A stretch of DNA of 46,118 nt from JAKJGV01 sp964617565 (GCA_964617565.1 CAZTYH010000018.1:1-46118); one strand, 5' to 3'; counted from the first letter of the stretch, positions 7,100 through 16,953 are shown. Translations and numbers: made by a program. The notes: generated from the letters alone by a model not told the origin.

Positions 7100-9877
7100 C
7101 TACAAGGTAACATCGAGGCAGATTATCCTGCCGGCGGGCAGCCTCTCGATTTCCCTCCGCCGGACGCGTACCCCTCCGCGATCCCGTTTTTCAAACGGCA
7201 CGTTACGCCGTCCGATGCAAATGCGGGAAACTTCATATTTTCCGGGCTTCAGGCCGCGGGGGTTCCGAATCACAACCCTCAACGTGCGGCCGGCAAAGGG
7301 CACGGTCGCGGCCGCTTCGCCATTGTCGTCGAACTCGTCCGGTATCAACTGGGGATCAAGGACCAGGTCCCCCAGCTCTCCCCGAACACCGAACGCCTGG
7401 GTTAAAAGCAGGTAAACAAGCCATGACGCGGTGCCGGTGAGATAGCAATACATGCCGCGGCCTTCCGCATTGAAGTATTCCGGCACACACGGGAAGATGC
7501 GGGACGTACCCGCGTTCAATGTCGAACAATAAAGCGTCGCCCAGACCTTGCGCCCCGCTTCGGGTCTCCGCAACCTGTACAGCGCAAAGGCATACATGAC
7601 GGCCATGTGACAAAACACGGCGCCGTTCTCCTTCTCGCCGTAAGCAAACGAAAAGGCGCGGCCGAGGTCGGGCTGGATACCGCCGAAATCGGTGTTGAGA
7701 CGGATGCCACCGGTCACAGGATCTTTCAGCCAGTGCTCCACGGCGCGGATCACGCGGTCGGCCTGCGCTGCATCAGCGATCCCCGCCATGAGCGGAAAGA
7801 CCTGCCCCGTCAACGTCATGCGCACGCGGCCTGCACGACGTCCCTCAACACGCCGGCCGCGATTATCATAATACCCGTTGAAGAAGCCCTCCGCGTTCCC
7901 GAGCGCCGTCCATTCATCCTTCCTGATTCGGTCGGCAAGGTCGCGGCTCTTGGCGCGAAGGTCCACGGCCAGGCGTGCCGGATCCACGGCTTTCTTCGCG
8001 CCCGACACATCACGGGCTACCACATCCATGTATTGATTCAGCCGGTCCTGCTTCGCCCGCGCGGAAGCATAATTCACACGGCGGCCGCCGGGCAATCGGT
8101 CGAGGAGAAGCAACAATTCTTCCGCGAGCAATATGTTTCGCGCTCCTCGCCGCGCAAGCACTTCGACCATATCCGCGATGCGGTCGAGGTTCCATGCATA
8201 GAAGGCGCTGAATGCGACGGATTCGCCGCGCTCGTCCGCCATGTCCAATCCGTCGTTCCAATCCGCGCCTTCCAGCCGACACACGTTATGCCCACCCACA
8301 TTAAAGAAGGCGGTCAGGTTCTGCACCAGCATATGCTCGAGAATCGTGCCCTTGTAAATTTTTTGGTCGCGCGTTCGCAGCTCATCGCCATCCGACTCGC
8401 ACCATCGCGCATCCCGCTGCTTGCAACGATGCGTCTGCGGATCCTTGAAATATTCCCGCTCGCGCAGGAGGAAAGCGGTGTCGCCCGTTTGATCCACGTA
8501 AAGCAGCGTCGTGTAGGTCGGCCAGCATCCGTGGTCCATCCAGGTCCTGGGAATGCTGTTGCGATCGGCAATGAACGCTCCGTTCGTTCCGATAATCGTG
8601 GCATTCGAACCATCAATCCGCACGCCGCCGAAGTTGTGAAGGAGCATCGGCTTCACCTCGGCCGGGTCCGAGAGCAGCAATGCCAGGCAGTCCTGCCAGA
8701 GATCGCGCCATCCCTTCCCGCCGCGGCCATAATCGTATTGCGGCAGATAGGAATTCCCATAGAGACGGCGCAGCATCGGCTGGAACCCCACCCACGACAG
8801 CCAGTTGTTGAGCCGCGGATCGGGTGTCGAAAAAGCCACCTTGCCGATACGGTCGTGCCAATAGATTTTTGTCGCCTCAAGCGACCTTGCCACGCGAACC
8901 GGACTTCTTGCCCAGCGAGTCCACCTTTCGACGCCCGCCGCATTGCGATCTATCCCTCCGAGGAATACAAAGCGCGCGGAGGCCCCGCTTTTCAGTTCGA
9001 TTTCGCCGAAGCGGAATCCGCCCAAGCCTTCCTTGCCCTGGAAACTCTTCAGCGATCCGGCCGGACCCGTCTCCCGCCCCCAGACCGCAGCGGGTGCCGC
9101 AAAGTTTCCGCCGTCACCGAGAAAACTCTCCTGCGTCGGCCAGATCGCGGAGGGGGCGCAGCCCTTCGGCCCGAAACCGAGCACGGCATAGGTCGTTGTG
9201 TTAATTTGATGTCCACGCTCGTCAAAGGACATGGTCGGACACGCCGAGACGCCATGCCGGTGCAACCTCACACGATTCAAAAGCGCTGTCACATGCCGAT
9301 GGTCCCGCACATCATCCGCTGAACGCGCATACATGGAGAGCGCGGCATACGCATTGAATTTCAGGGGCGCTTTTGACCGGTTGACGACCTCGACCATCAT
9401 CAGTTCAACTTTCTCGTCGAGATCCGCGGGACACCAGAGTGTCGCTCGGATTCGATAGCGCCGCCCCGGACCTTCCTTGGTCAGACTGAACCATCCCGGT
9501 CCGGCATTGACAATGGATTGAGGAACACGCGCCTGACGTACATGCGATTCGAGTCCGTCGGCGGAAAGACGCGAGAGCGAGAAAGGCGGGCGCCCCGGTT
9601 CGACGATCCAGAACCCGCGATGCACAAGCGAGTTCGCAAGGTCTTCCGCCGTCAGAGGAAACCCGAGGTATTCATTATGGCTGCCCGCGGGGCTGCCCTG
9701 AAGATCGGGTGTGGTCCATGACCGCATGCCCGCTTCGTTGACAAGCGGAAAGTAAAGCCGGCCGATGGATTCCGTGTTGAAAGCCACAAACTCCCCGAAA
9801 GCCGGGTTGCCGGGCTCGGTGTCCACGAAATCCCACCAGCAATCGCTTTTTTTTCTGAAGACCGATGTCTTTTTCAT
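7100..9877 (-). CDS. GH94-type glycoside phosphorylase (cellobiose-phosphorylase-like)
   Basis: The protein has 925 aa with the GH94 layout: an N-terminal beta-sandwich, an alpha-helical (alpha/alpha)6 barrel and a C-terminal jelly roll. Family landmarks are the RGGKGWRDLWQDCLALLL segment near residue 380, a likely catalytic Asp in GADWNDGLDM near 537, LTGQVFPLMAGIAD near 690, and YCYLTGTASWLVYLLLTQAFG. No signal peptide is seen, so it is cytoplasmic. GH94 enzymes split beta-glucosidic disaccharides with phosphate to give a sugar 1-phosphate; the substrate here cannot be told. Pairing with glgB suggests that glucose 1-phosphate released here may feed storage glucan. The ATG at 9877 lacks a strong Shine-Dalgarno. 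It diverges from the membrane protein gene at 10043. Confidence 0.82.
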   Translation of the reverse strand: MKKTSVFRKKSDCWWDFVDTEPGNPAFGEFVAFNTESIGRLYFPLVNEAGMRSWTTPDLQGSPAGSHNEYLGFPLTAEDLANSLVHRGFWIVEPGRPPFSLSRLSADGLESHVRQARVPQSIVNAGPGWFSLTKEGPGRRYRIRATLWCPADLDEKVELMMVEVVNRSKAPLKFNAYAALSMYARSADDVRDHRHVTALLNRVRLHRHGVSACPTMSFDERGHQINTTTYAVLGFGPKGCAPSAIWPTQESFLGDGGNFAAPAAVWGRETGPAGSLKSFQGKEGLGGFRFGEIELKSGASARFVFLGGIDRNAAGVERWTRWARSPVRVARSLEATKIYWHDRIGKVAFSTPDPRLNNWLSWVGFQPMLRRLYGNSYLPQYDYGRGGKGWRDLWQDCLALLLSDPAEVKPMLLHNFGGVRIDGSNATIIGTNGAFIADRNSIPRTWMDHGCWPTYTTLLYVDQTGDTAFLLREREYFKDPQTHRCKQRDARWCESDGDELRTRDQKIYKGTILEHMLVQNLTAFFNVGGHNVCRLEGADWNDGLDMADERGESVAFSAFYAWNLDRIADMVEVLARRGARNILLAEELLLLLDRLPGGRRVNYASARAKQDRLNQYMDVVARDVSGAKKAVDPARLAVDLRAKSRDLADRIRKDEWTALGNAEGFFNGYYDNRGRRVEGRRAGRVRMTLTGQVFPLMAGIADAAQADRVIRAVEHWLKDPVTGGIRLNTDFGGIQPDLGRAFSFAYGEKENGAVFCHMAVMYAFALYRLRRPEAGRKVWATLYCSTLNAGTSRIFPCVPEYFNAEGRGMYCYLTGTASWLVYLLLTQAFGVRGELGDLVLDPQLIPDEFDDNGEAAATVPFAGRTLRVVIRNPRGLKPGKYEVSRICIGRRNVPFEKRDRGGVRVRRREIERLPAGRIICLDVTL

Positions 9878-10042
9878 AAGGGTCTCTGCGGGACGATGAA
9901 AAACGGGGTCATTGTAGGAATCGCCGGGACATTGTCACGCGCAAACCCCGGGCAACTGCTATTGCCGAAAACGCCTTTTCCGGTGTATATATATACTGTG
10001 CGGGGATGGGAGAGCCATACCTCGGGACAGGAGATGTTGCGG

Positions 10043-11275
10043 GTGAAGAAAACACGAAAATGGGTCAAGCCCATCGTGGTGGCCCTTGTTGTGACGGCGG
10101 TTGGGCTTGTTTATATAGGCCTGCGGGCATATCGCACTGTATCAATCGGGCACGATATGTACACGCAAGTCCGCTACCTGGTCGCCAACGGCGGCAGCAT
10201 TGGCGAGGTTCCGGCGGAAAAAGCTTTTTCTCTGGATTTCCTTCAGGTCATTTTCGGCGACAACCCGGAACTACTTCGTCACCTCAAGGCCCTGGTCAGC
10301 AAAGGCCTTGCAGATGACCCCGCTCTGCATCTCGGCGAGGTGGCCGCCATGCTGGTCACTTACCAGACCGATACGGATGGCGCTGTTTCGGACGTGGTTT
10401 TTTATGCAATCGGCGGGTTCCCTCTTACCCGCCGGAAGCCCTCTTTGCACACCGGTGGCTACTTTTTCCAGCAACTGGACCAGAATCTCTGGCAATATGG
10501 AAATGTCCTGATCAGCTTTTTCGGCCGCGATATCGTTATGTTCGCGGAAGACGAGGAGATCTCCGCACGGCAGGAAGAAATTGTGGAATCCCTCCTATCG
10601 GGCGAAATCATGCCGCTGGTCAACCGGATCGCAAAGCCCATGCACTTTACAATGGTGCTGCCCGAACCGCGGCACATTATCCCGCGCCAACTCAAACCGC
10701 ACATGCGAACGATCGTTTTGAAGGGCTTTCTCAGCCACTACAAGGGAAAGATCGAGGCGCATATTCTAAGTCCATCCCCCCGCTCCGCCTCCTATGCCCT
10801 GAACTCACTTCGCGACTTGAAGCTGGCTGCCAAGCTGACGCTGAGGACGCGCTTTCACGGGGTTGAGCGCGAAACGCTCTGGGGTCCCGTCAGAAATCCA
10901 TGGTGGGCCTACGAAATGGCCCAGGCGCTGGAGCACTCGGAATTCACCAGCGAAGCAAGCGTTGTTAAATACAATACGGAATTCGAGCGCGTGATGGTAA
11001 ATGCCATTCTTAAAACAATCGAACGGTTCTCGCGCGATCTGGCCGCAATGCGATTGACCCAGGACGAACGCCTTGACCCCCGGCTTGTTGACGCAAAACT
11101 GCGCACGGCAAAACCTTTGCATTATTGGAGTGAAGCGCATCAGTGGGGTCCGGACTGGCCGATACCTCCTGCGGGCATTACAAATGTGACAGAAGGCGCG
11201 TCTTCGACTTTGCCGCCGCAAACGGAAACTTCCAGCATGCAAGCAGACCCGTCCGGCACAGCATCCGCCCTCTGA
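10043..11275 (+). CDS. Membrane-anchored protein of unknown function
   Basis: I do not recognise a family. The product is about 410 aa, with a basic N-terminus and one membrane segment (WVKPIVVALVVTAVGLVYIGL) in a type II signal-anchor arrangement. A large extracytoplasmic domain of mixed alpha/beta character follows, then a Pro/Thr/Ser-rich tail after residue about 385. GTG at 10043 is preferred as start because AGGAG (10029-10033) is 9 nt upstream; the same AGGAG directly abuts the in-frame ATG at 10034, which is too close. A much longer frame begins at 9896 but adds residues that look like leader DNA. A TATATATATA tract at about 9986-9996 could contain its -10 element. The next two plus-strand genes also encode exported proteins, but the gaps suggest separate promoters. 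Confidence 0.75.
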   Translation: MKKTRKWVKPIVVALVVTAVGLVYIGLRAYRTVSIGHDMYTQVRYLVANGGSIGEVPAEKAFSLDFLQVIFGDNPELLRHLKALVSKGLADDPALHLGEVAAMLVTYQTDTDGAVSDVVFYAIGGFPLTRRKPSLHTGGYFFQQLDQNLWQYGNVLISFFGRDIVMFAEDEEISARQEEIVESLLSGEIMPLVNRIAKPMHFTMVLPEPRHIIPRQLKPHMRTIVLKGFLSHYKGKIEAHILSPSPRSASYALNSLRDLKLAAKLTLRTRFHGVERETLWGPVRNPWWAYEMAQALEHSEFTSEASVVKYNTEFERVMVNAILKTIERFSRDLAAMRLTQDERLDPRLVDAKLRTAKPLHYWSEAHQWGPDWPIPPAGITNVTEGASSTLPPQTETSSMQADPSGTASAL

Positions 11276-11455
11276 TTAATGTAAATGGATTCATGAGGAT
11301 ACCTGTTGTAATGAGTCGAATGGTGTTCTCCCAAAAACATGTCATCCCGGTATTGCTTTATCCTTGGAACGCACCTTAAACTGTCTTGTTTAATTTCGCG
11401 GCGGTGCTTTTTTCTGCCTGCCGCGTTGAACAGAAAAAAAGTAGATAATCAAGCT

Positions 11456-12943
11456 ATGCTCGTAACGCGAACAACGTACGGGGCACAGGGGGTGTGTAGT
11501 TTCGTCTTATCGGCGAAACGCTTCGCCCCCATTCTGCTCACGTTGCTGACGTTGATTCCGGCGAGCGCCGCCGACTTCAATATCACCCAGATATCCAGCG
11601 ATGATATCGTCAGTCGCGAACCGGTCATCAGCGAAACCGGCCTGGCGGCATGGGGCGCGTACATAACCACCGTCGGCGGCCAACTTGCCGCCGATATCAT
11701 GATCTACAGCAACGGCACAACACGACCGCTTTTCCGGACGCGCCTGAAAGATAACGCCGCCAACATCCGCCCTTATGTTCACAGCAACACGATCGCCTGG
11801 GTGGGCGTAATGCCCGGCACCGCAAGAAACGTGTCGTGGCAACTGCGCCAGGTTCCGAGCCCTGATCGAGACGAGGGTGCGCCGGAACTGGAAGCCACTC
11901 CGCTTCTACGATTAACCGAAAGCGGAGAACAAATATGGCTCCCGCCTCCAACGAACGGCGTTCCGCTTGAAGAACCGGCGACGGTCCCGACGAACGGCGC
12001 AGCGGCCGCGGCCGACACCGAAACCACCGTGCCGGAGGTCGCGACAAGTGACACCAACGAAGTCACAGAAACCGAACCTCCTCCCCCCGCTTCCGAACCT
12101 GCCGTCGTAAAACCAGCGCAGGACACCTCCACGCTGGAAGATCGCGCGCGCCGACTTACCAGCGGGGATACAGAGGTGATGCTCTGGCGTGGCGGCACCG
12201 ATGTCTATCAGCTCACAGCGGATAACCGCGACAACCTGGGACCCACCGCTTGGGGCGACCTCGTCGCATGGCAGACCGCGAAGGGTTGGCCCTTCGGCTG
12301 GGAAATCATGGTCTGGGCCAACGGGCAGGTCATCCAGCTGACCACCAATTATTATTACGATCTGGCCCCCAAAGTTCACGGCCCCCAGGTGGTCTGGCAC
12401 GGATGGGATGGCCACGACTTCGAAATATTCCTCTATGACCACACCAGGGGCGCAACTATTCAGATCACGAGCAACCAGTATGACGACCTTTCTCCCGCCC
12501 TGTGGAATGGCGTTGTTGTATGGGAGGGTTACGCGGGGGCCAATGCGGATATTTTCATCTGGGAGAACGGCCGTACACGAAAGCTCAGCAGCAATATCGA
12601 AGACGACCTGAATCCCCGCATCTGGAACGGCCAGGTGGTCTGGCAAGGCTTCGATGGCGACGACTTCGAAATCTACCATTACGACGGAAGCAGCACAAAC
12701 AAGCTGACCAGCAACACATATGACGACGTGAATCCCGACATCCGGGACGGAATCATCTGCTGGATGGGTTACCACGACAACTGGGATGCTGAAATTTTCG
12801 CCTGGGATGGCGGCCCCGACGCGATCCGGCTGACCGACAATGAATATGAGGATCGCAACCCCCGTACGGCGGGCAAACGGATCATCTGGGAGACCGACCA
12901 GGGTGGCAAATCCATCATCTTCCTGGCCGAGCCGGGGCGATGA
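11456..12943 (+). CDS. Exported TolB-like beta-propeller repeat protein
   Basis: The product is about 495 aa. A signal peptide-like segment (RFAPILLTLLTLIPASAA) precedes DFNITQISSDD. There are about six blade-like repeats of 45-50 residues in the C-terminal 270 residues, of the type YDDLxPxxWNGxVVWxG followed by DFEIFxYD and QITSN or KLTSN. They resemble PD40/TolB propeller blades. An early blade is separated from the rest by an acidic Pro/Thr/Ala-rich linker of about 75 residues. The role is probably protein or glycan binding at the cell surface or in the periplasm; no enzyme motif is seen. ATG at 11456 is chosen, with weak ribosome-binding support. GTG at 11492, preceded by a G-rich tract, is an alternative. 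Upstream 11276-11455 holds no gene. Confidence 0.78.
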   Translation: MLVTRTTYGAQGVCSFVLSAKRFAPILLTLLTLIPASAADFNITQISSDDIVSREPVISETGLAAWGAYITTVGGQLAADIMIYSNGTTRPLFRTRLKDNAANIRPYVHSNTIAWVGVMPGTARNVSWQLRQVPSPDRDEGAPELEATPLLRLTESGEQIWLPPPTNGVPLEEPATVPTNGAAAAADTETTVPEVATSDTNEVTETEPPPPASEPAVVKPAQDTSTLEDRARRLTSGDTEVMLWRGGTDVYQLTADNRDNLGPTAWGDLVAWQTAKGWPFGWEIMVWANGQVIQLTTNYYYDLAPKVHGPQVVWHGWDGHDFEIFLYDHTRGATIQITSNQYDDLSPALWNGVVVWEGYAGANADIFIWENGRTRKLSSNIEDDLNPRIWNGQVVWQGFDGDDFEIYHYDGSSTNKLTSNTYDDVNPDIRDGIICWMGYHDNWDAEIFAWDGGPDAIRLTDNEYEDRNPRTAGKRIIWETDQGGKSIIFLAEPGR

Positions 12944-13053
12944 CGGCGCGTTCGACGGCAAGCCATCCGCCCCGCGAAGGTTTACAGCCCCCCTCTTCCT
13001 GCATATGATAGCCATGGGTGCGAGAGGTCTTCCAGGGAGTTTGGCGGGGAACA

Positions 13054-15294
13054 ATGAACCATCGCAGATACCAGGCTGCTGCGCATTTTCCGGTTCTTAT
13101 CTTTTTGATCATGTCCGTCCACACTGCTGACGCCCGTACCATTGGTCCCGATGCGTTCGGATATATCGGAACCGATCAGGTTGCCATCTCGTGGGACGAA
13201 ATCGCACCGGAAGAAGGCGGGCCGGGAACGGCAATCGCATCCCTCACGGGTACAGATGACAAGTATGCCGCCATCCCCATCGGCTTCGGGTTCCGCTTCT
13301 ATGGTACGCGATACACCAGCGTGTTCGTAAGCGTCAACGGGCTTCTTTCCTTCAACAGCAACGGACTTTCAACCTCGTTCATTACGGACCCCATCCCTAC
13401 GTCAACTCCGCCGAACAATCTGATCGCGCCGTTCTGGGACGACCTTTCCCTCTGGCCCTCCCAGAATGTCTATTATGCCGTTCTGGGTACAGAACCTTAC
13501 CGCAGGCTCGTGGTTCAATTCTACGGCGCTTCACATTTCGACGATCCGAATGCGCGCTATCATTTCCAGGTCATCCTCTACGAAACATGGAACCAGGTCC
13601 GCATGCAGTATCGCGATATGCGCAACGGACCGGACAAATTCCTGGGCGATGGGCGGCAAGCCACGCTGGGCATCGAGGATGCCGGCGGCGCGAACGGCCT
13701 TCAGTGGTCACGGAACGAAATCCGCTCGGTTCTGAATGGCATGTGCGTGGTCTTCTCCCCTCCCGTAGCTGCGGACCTCCGCATCGCGAAGGAAGCTTCG
13801 CCCGATCCGGCATACTTTAACTCCGAACTGGTTTACACGCTCGTTGTCTCCAACGCCGGGCCTGACGCCGCCACCGAGGTGCGCGTGCAGGACACGCTCC
13901 CCTCCAGCGTCATCTTCACGAGTGCCGAAACCAGCCAGGGCAATGCCTACTATTCAAACGGCGTGCTCACGTGCATGCTGGGGACCATCGAGGAAAACGC
14001 CTTTGCCACCATCACCCTCCGCGTCCTGGTGATGGAAGCCGGCATGCTGACCAATACGGCAAGCGTGCTGGCGCTGCAGACGGATCCCGACCCATCCAAC
14101 AACAGCGCTTCGAAGGTTGTAACGGTCATCACCCACGCTGAATTGAGCGTCGAAGGTCAACCCTCGCCCATCGGCGCCTCGTCGCCTTACGATTACGGCA
14201 GCCACACCGTCCTGGTGAACACCCCGTTAACCAACGAGGCAACCAGTCCCATTGATCCCGGAACGGGCACGCGGATTGTCTGCATCGGATGGAGCGGCCC
14301 CGGCCTTACACCCACCGAAGGCTCGGGTGCCGAGGCCGTTTTCCATATCATGCAGCCCGCCACGCAGACATGGCATTGGATAACGGAACACTACCTTTCC
14401 ATCACTTCTCAAAATGGTGCGGTGCTCGGCGCGGCGGAGGGATGGAAGCCCTCCGGATATATATATGACCTGGTCCCGGCCTCGGCGCCCGATCATTACT
14501 TCAGTCATTGGGTCGTCAACGATGCTTACGCGGGCTCCAACGTGCCGCTGAAAATCACCATGGAGGCCCCCTGGCAGGTCGTGGCGGTCTTTTCATCCTC
14601 GTTAATGAATGTGACCGGCCAAACCAGCACGGAACTTTTTTCGTGGCGTCATGATCCTTCAACCGGCACTTTTTTAGCCAACCTGCGCCTCTGCAATCTG
14701 CCCGGTTCTCAGCTTCGCCTGGGGAGGCCTTTCTGGTACGCGGTTCAGCCGACAGCGAATTACTACCTCATGCATCCCGACGGAACAAACGAACTCGATG
14801 GGTTGCCGTACGTGGATATTACAGCGCAAGTGGAAGCCGCGCTGGCGACAACGGGCAACGGAGACCTTGTTTTGGATCCAGGCGAATGCGTGGTTGTAAG
14901 CGATATCGAATTCTACCTGAACAAGCCTTCCCCCTTCACCGGCGTGGTCTATGCCTCCTGGGCCGATGCGCCGGAAGATGAAGACTATGATGAACAGAAT
15001 GCAGACACCGATGGCGATGGCTTCACCAACATCCAGGAGCAGCGTGCAAACACGAATCCGCACGACCCCGGATGCTATCTTCGGGTCGTCGGCGCGGAAT
15101 TGATCAACGGCAAATTGCGCCTGACCTGGTATGGCGGCACCAACGTAGCCCAGCACATCGCGTCAACCGGCCAGGTGGACCAGCCCGACACGTGGACATC
15201 CGCACAGACCAACACGCCTCCCATGCCCCGCACCAACACGGCAGAAATCGAACCCAACGATCCCAGGCGCTTTTTCAGGATCCTCGTACCGTAA
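13054..15294 (+). CDS. Secreted multidomain protein with DUF11 and TSP3-like repeat
   Basis: The product is 746 aa with a signal peptide (FPVLIFLIMSVHTADA). It has an N-terminal beta-sandwich with the pattern GFGFRFYGTRYTSVFVSVNG and WDDL (residues about 30-230). A DUF11 domain follows at about 238-365 (ADLRIAKEASPDPAYFNSEL ... VVSNAGPDAA). Next comes a bacterial-repeat-like stretch (SITSQNGAVLGAAEGW), an acidic calcium-type repeat DTDGDGFTNIQEQ near 650, and a C-terminal tail ending RRFFRILVP. It is probably a cell-surface or extracellular structural or adhesive protein. ATG at 13054 has GGGGA a few bases upstream; the frame also opens at 13018. It lies 110 bp after the propeller gene on the same strand. 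Confidence 0.82.
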   Translation: MNHRRYQAAAHFPVLIFLIMSVHTADARTIGPDAFGYIGTDQVAISWDEIAPEEGGPGTAIASLTGTDDKYAAIPIGFGFRFYGTRYTSVFVSVNGLLSFNSNGLSTSFITDPIPTSTPPNNLIAPFWDDLSLWPSQNVYYAVLGTEPYRRLVVQFYGASHFDDPNARYHFQVILYETWNQVRMQYRDMRNGPDKFLGDGRQATLGIEDAGGANGLQWSRNEIRSVLNGMCVVFSPPVAADLRIAKEASPDPAYFNSELVYTLVVSNAGPDAATEVRVQDTLPSSVIFTSAETSQGNAYYSNGVLTCMLGTIEENAFATITLRVLVMEAGMLTNTASVLALQTDPDPSNNSASKVVTVITHAELSVEGQPSPIGASSPYDYGSHTVLVNTPLTNEATSPIDPGTGTRIVCIGWSGPGLTPTEGSGAEAVFHIMQPATQTWHWITEHYLSITSQNGAVLGAAEGWKPSGYIYDLVPASAPDHYFSHWVVNDAYAGSNVPLKITMEAPWQVVAVFSSSLMNVTGQTSTELFSWRHDPSTGTFLANLRLCNLPGSQLRLGRPFWYAVQPTANYYLMHPDGTNELDGLPYVDITAQVEAALATTGNGDLVLDPGECVVVSDIEFYLNKPSPFTGVVYASWADAPEDEDYDEQNADTDGDGFTNIQEQRANTNPHDPGCYLRVVGAELINGKLRLTWYGGTNVAQHIASTGQVDQPDTWTSAQTNTPPMPRTNTAEIEPNDPRRFFRILVP

Positions 15295-15306
15295 ACGGAT
15301 CGTCGT

Positions 15307-16842
15307 TTACGTCCAATATTGCCGGTCCAGCGACCGGTATTGTATCGCTTCCTGAACGTGGTGTATCGCGATGTTTTCGGACTCATCCAGGTCGGCGATC
15401 GTGCGCGAGACCTTGAGAATGCGATCGTAAGCCCGGGCGCTGAAATTCAAGTCTGCGATCGCCATCTTGAGCATCTGCTGCGCATCGTCTTCCAGGCGGC
15501 AGTGCTTGTGAACGTCTTTCGCCCGCATCGCCGCATTGCAATGCACGCGACCGACACCTTTGAAGCGGCCCTGTTGTTTCTTTCGCGCTTTGACCACGCG
15601 CTCGCGGATGGCGGATGACGGCTCTCCGCGTTCCATGGAAGAGAGCTCCTCGTAGCGAACCGCCGGCACCTCGACGTGAATATCAATCCGGTCCAGCAGC
15701 GGACCTGATATCTTATTCCGATACCGCTGGATCTGGATGGGTGTGCAACGGCACTCCCGTTTCGGATCGCCGTAGTGTCCGCACGGACACGGATTCATCG
15801 CCGCCACGAGCATGAAGCGGCACGGGAACGTGACACTGGTTGTCGCGCGCGAGATCGTCACCACCCCGTCTTCCAGCGGCTGCCGCATGACTTCCAGTAC
15901 ATTGCGGTGGAACTCCGGCAGCTCATCCAGGAACAAAACTCCGTTATGCGCCAGGCTGACCTCGCCCGGCACCGGATGCGAACCGCCCCCCAGCAAGCCC
16001 GCGTCGGAAATCGTGTGGTGCGGCGAACTGAACGGCCGCCGCGCGATCAAAGCCTGTCGCGCCGGCAATTTGCCGGCAATGCTGTGGATTTTTGTTGTCT
16101 CAAGGCTCTCTTCCAGGGTCATGGAAGGGAGAATGGAGGCCACCCGTTTCGCCAGCATCGTCTTGCCGGTTCCCGGGGGCCCGACGGCGAGGATGTTGTG
16201 TCCCCCGGCCATGGCCACTTCAAACGCGCGCTTGGCCGACTCCTGCCCCTTCACGTCCGCATAATCATCATCATAGATGCTGTGCGACTCGAAGACCGCC
16301 TGCACATCCACACGGTGCGCAGACACCTTCAGCTTGTCCGCCAGGAAATCCGCCGCCTGCCGCAACGTCTTTACCGGGTAAACCTCAAGTCCTTCCACCA
16401 CCGCGGCCTCTTCCGCGTTTTCTTCCGGAACAAGGATTCCGTGCAATCCCTCCGCCTTCGCATTGATCGCGAGCGGCAATACGCCTTTCACGCGGCGTAC
16501 TTCCCCGCTCAGCGCCAGCTCTCCAACCACGCACAATTCGTCGAGGACTTTCTGCTCGATGTCGCCGTGTGCCGCAATCATTCCCAGCGCGATCGGAAGA
16601 TCGAAACTGGGCCCCTCCTTGCGGATGTCGGCAGGAGCAAGATTGACGGTTGTACGGCCCATCGGCGGGGCAAAGCCGGAATTGAGCAGCGCGGTCCAGA
16701 CACGGTCGCCGCTTTCCTTCACCGCCGCATCGGGCAGGCCGACAAGAATGACCTTCGGCTCTCCGTGTCCGGCATTGACTTCGATTTCCACCGGGTAGGC
16801 ATCCACGCCGTACACCGCCCCCGACCATACTTTCGCTAACAC
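15307..16842 (-). CDS. yifB: YifB/ComM-family Mg-chelatase-like AAA+ ATPase
   Basis: The protein has 511 aa, the usual length. It has the N-terminal Lon-protease-like ChlI domain (GVDAYPVEIEVNAGHGEPKV ... GLPDAAVKES). The central AAA+ domain has Walker A GPPGTGKT, Walker B LFLDELPEF, and the zinc-like Cys cluster NPCPCGHYGDPKRECRC. The C-terminal Mg-chelatase domain contains SARAYDRILKVSRTIADLD. ComM homologues promote branch migration during natural transformation. The start is GTG at 16842, because GGAGG lies 5 nt upstream and the homologous N-terminus (VLAKVWSGAVYGV) begins there. The longer frame from 16947 has no homologous N-terminus. It is convergent with the secreted DUF11 gene, 12 bp away. 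Confidence 0.95.
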   Translation of the reverse strand: MLAKVWSGAVYGVDAYPVEIEVNAGHGEPKVILVGLPDAAVKESGDRVWTALLNSGFAPPMGRTTVNLAPADIRKEGPSFDLPIALGMIAAHGDIEQKVLDELCVVGELALSGEVRRVKGVLPLAINAKAEGLHGILVPEENAEEAAVVEGLEVYPVKTLRQAADFLADKLKVSAHRVDVQAVFESHSIYDDDYADVKGQESAKRAFEVAMAGGHNILAVGPPGTGKTMLAKRVASILPSMTLEESLETTKIHSIAGKLPARQALIARRPFSSPHHTISDAGLLGGGSHPVPGEVSLAHNGVLFLDELPEFHRNVLEVMRQPLEDGVVTISRATTSVTFPCRFMLVAAMNPCPCGHYGDPKRECRCTPIQIQRYRNKISGPLLDRIDIHVEVPAVRYEELSSMERGEPSSAIRERVVKARKKQQGRFKGVGRVHCNAAMRAKDVHKHCRLEDDAQQMLKMAIADLNFSARAYDRILKVSRTIADLDESENIAIHHVQEAIQYRSLDRQYWT

Positions 16843-16953
16843 CCCATCCTCCTTCGTAAGAAGCCCGGGATTATAGAGAGCAATGAGCGAGAGACAAGGA
16901 TGAAGACGGCGGCCGCGCACGCCTGCGACGCTGAAGGGATCCCACAACCCAGC

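Noticed and set aside
7607..9322. 571-codon plus-strand frame opposite the GH94 gene
   Set aside because: It is an antisense shadow of a family-supported gene.
11912..13054. 380-codon minus-strand frame opposite the propeller gene
   Set aside because: Its apparent repeats simply mirror the blade repeats of the sense gene.
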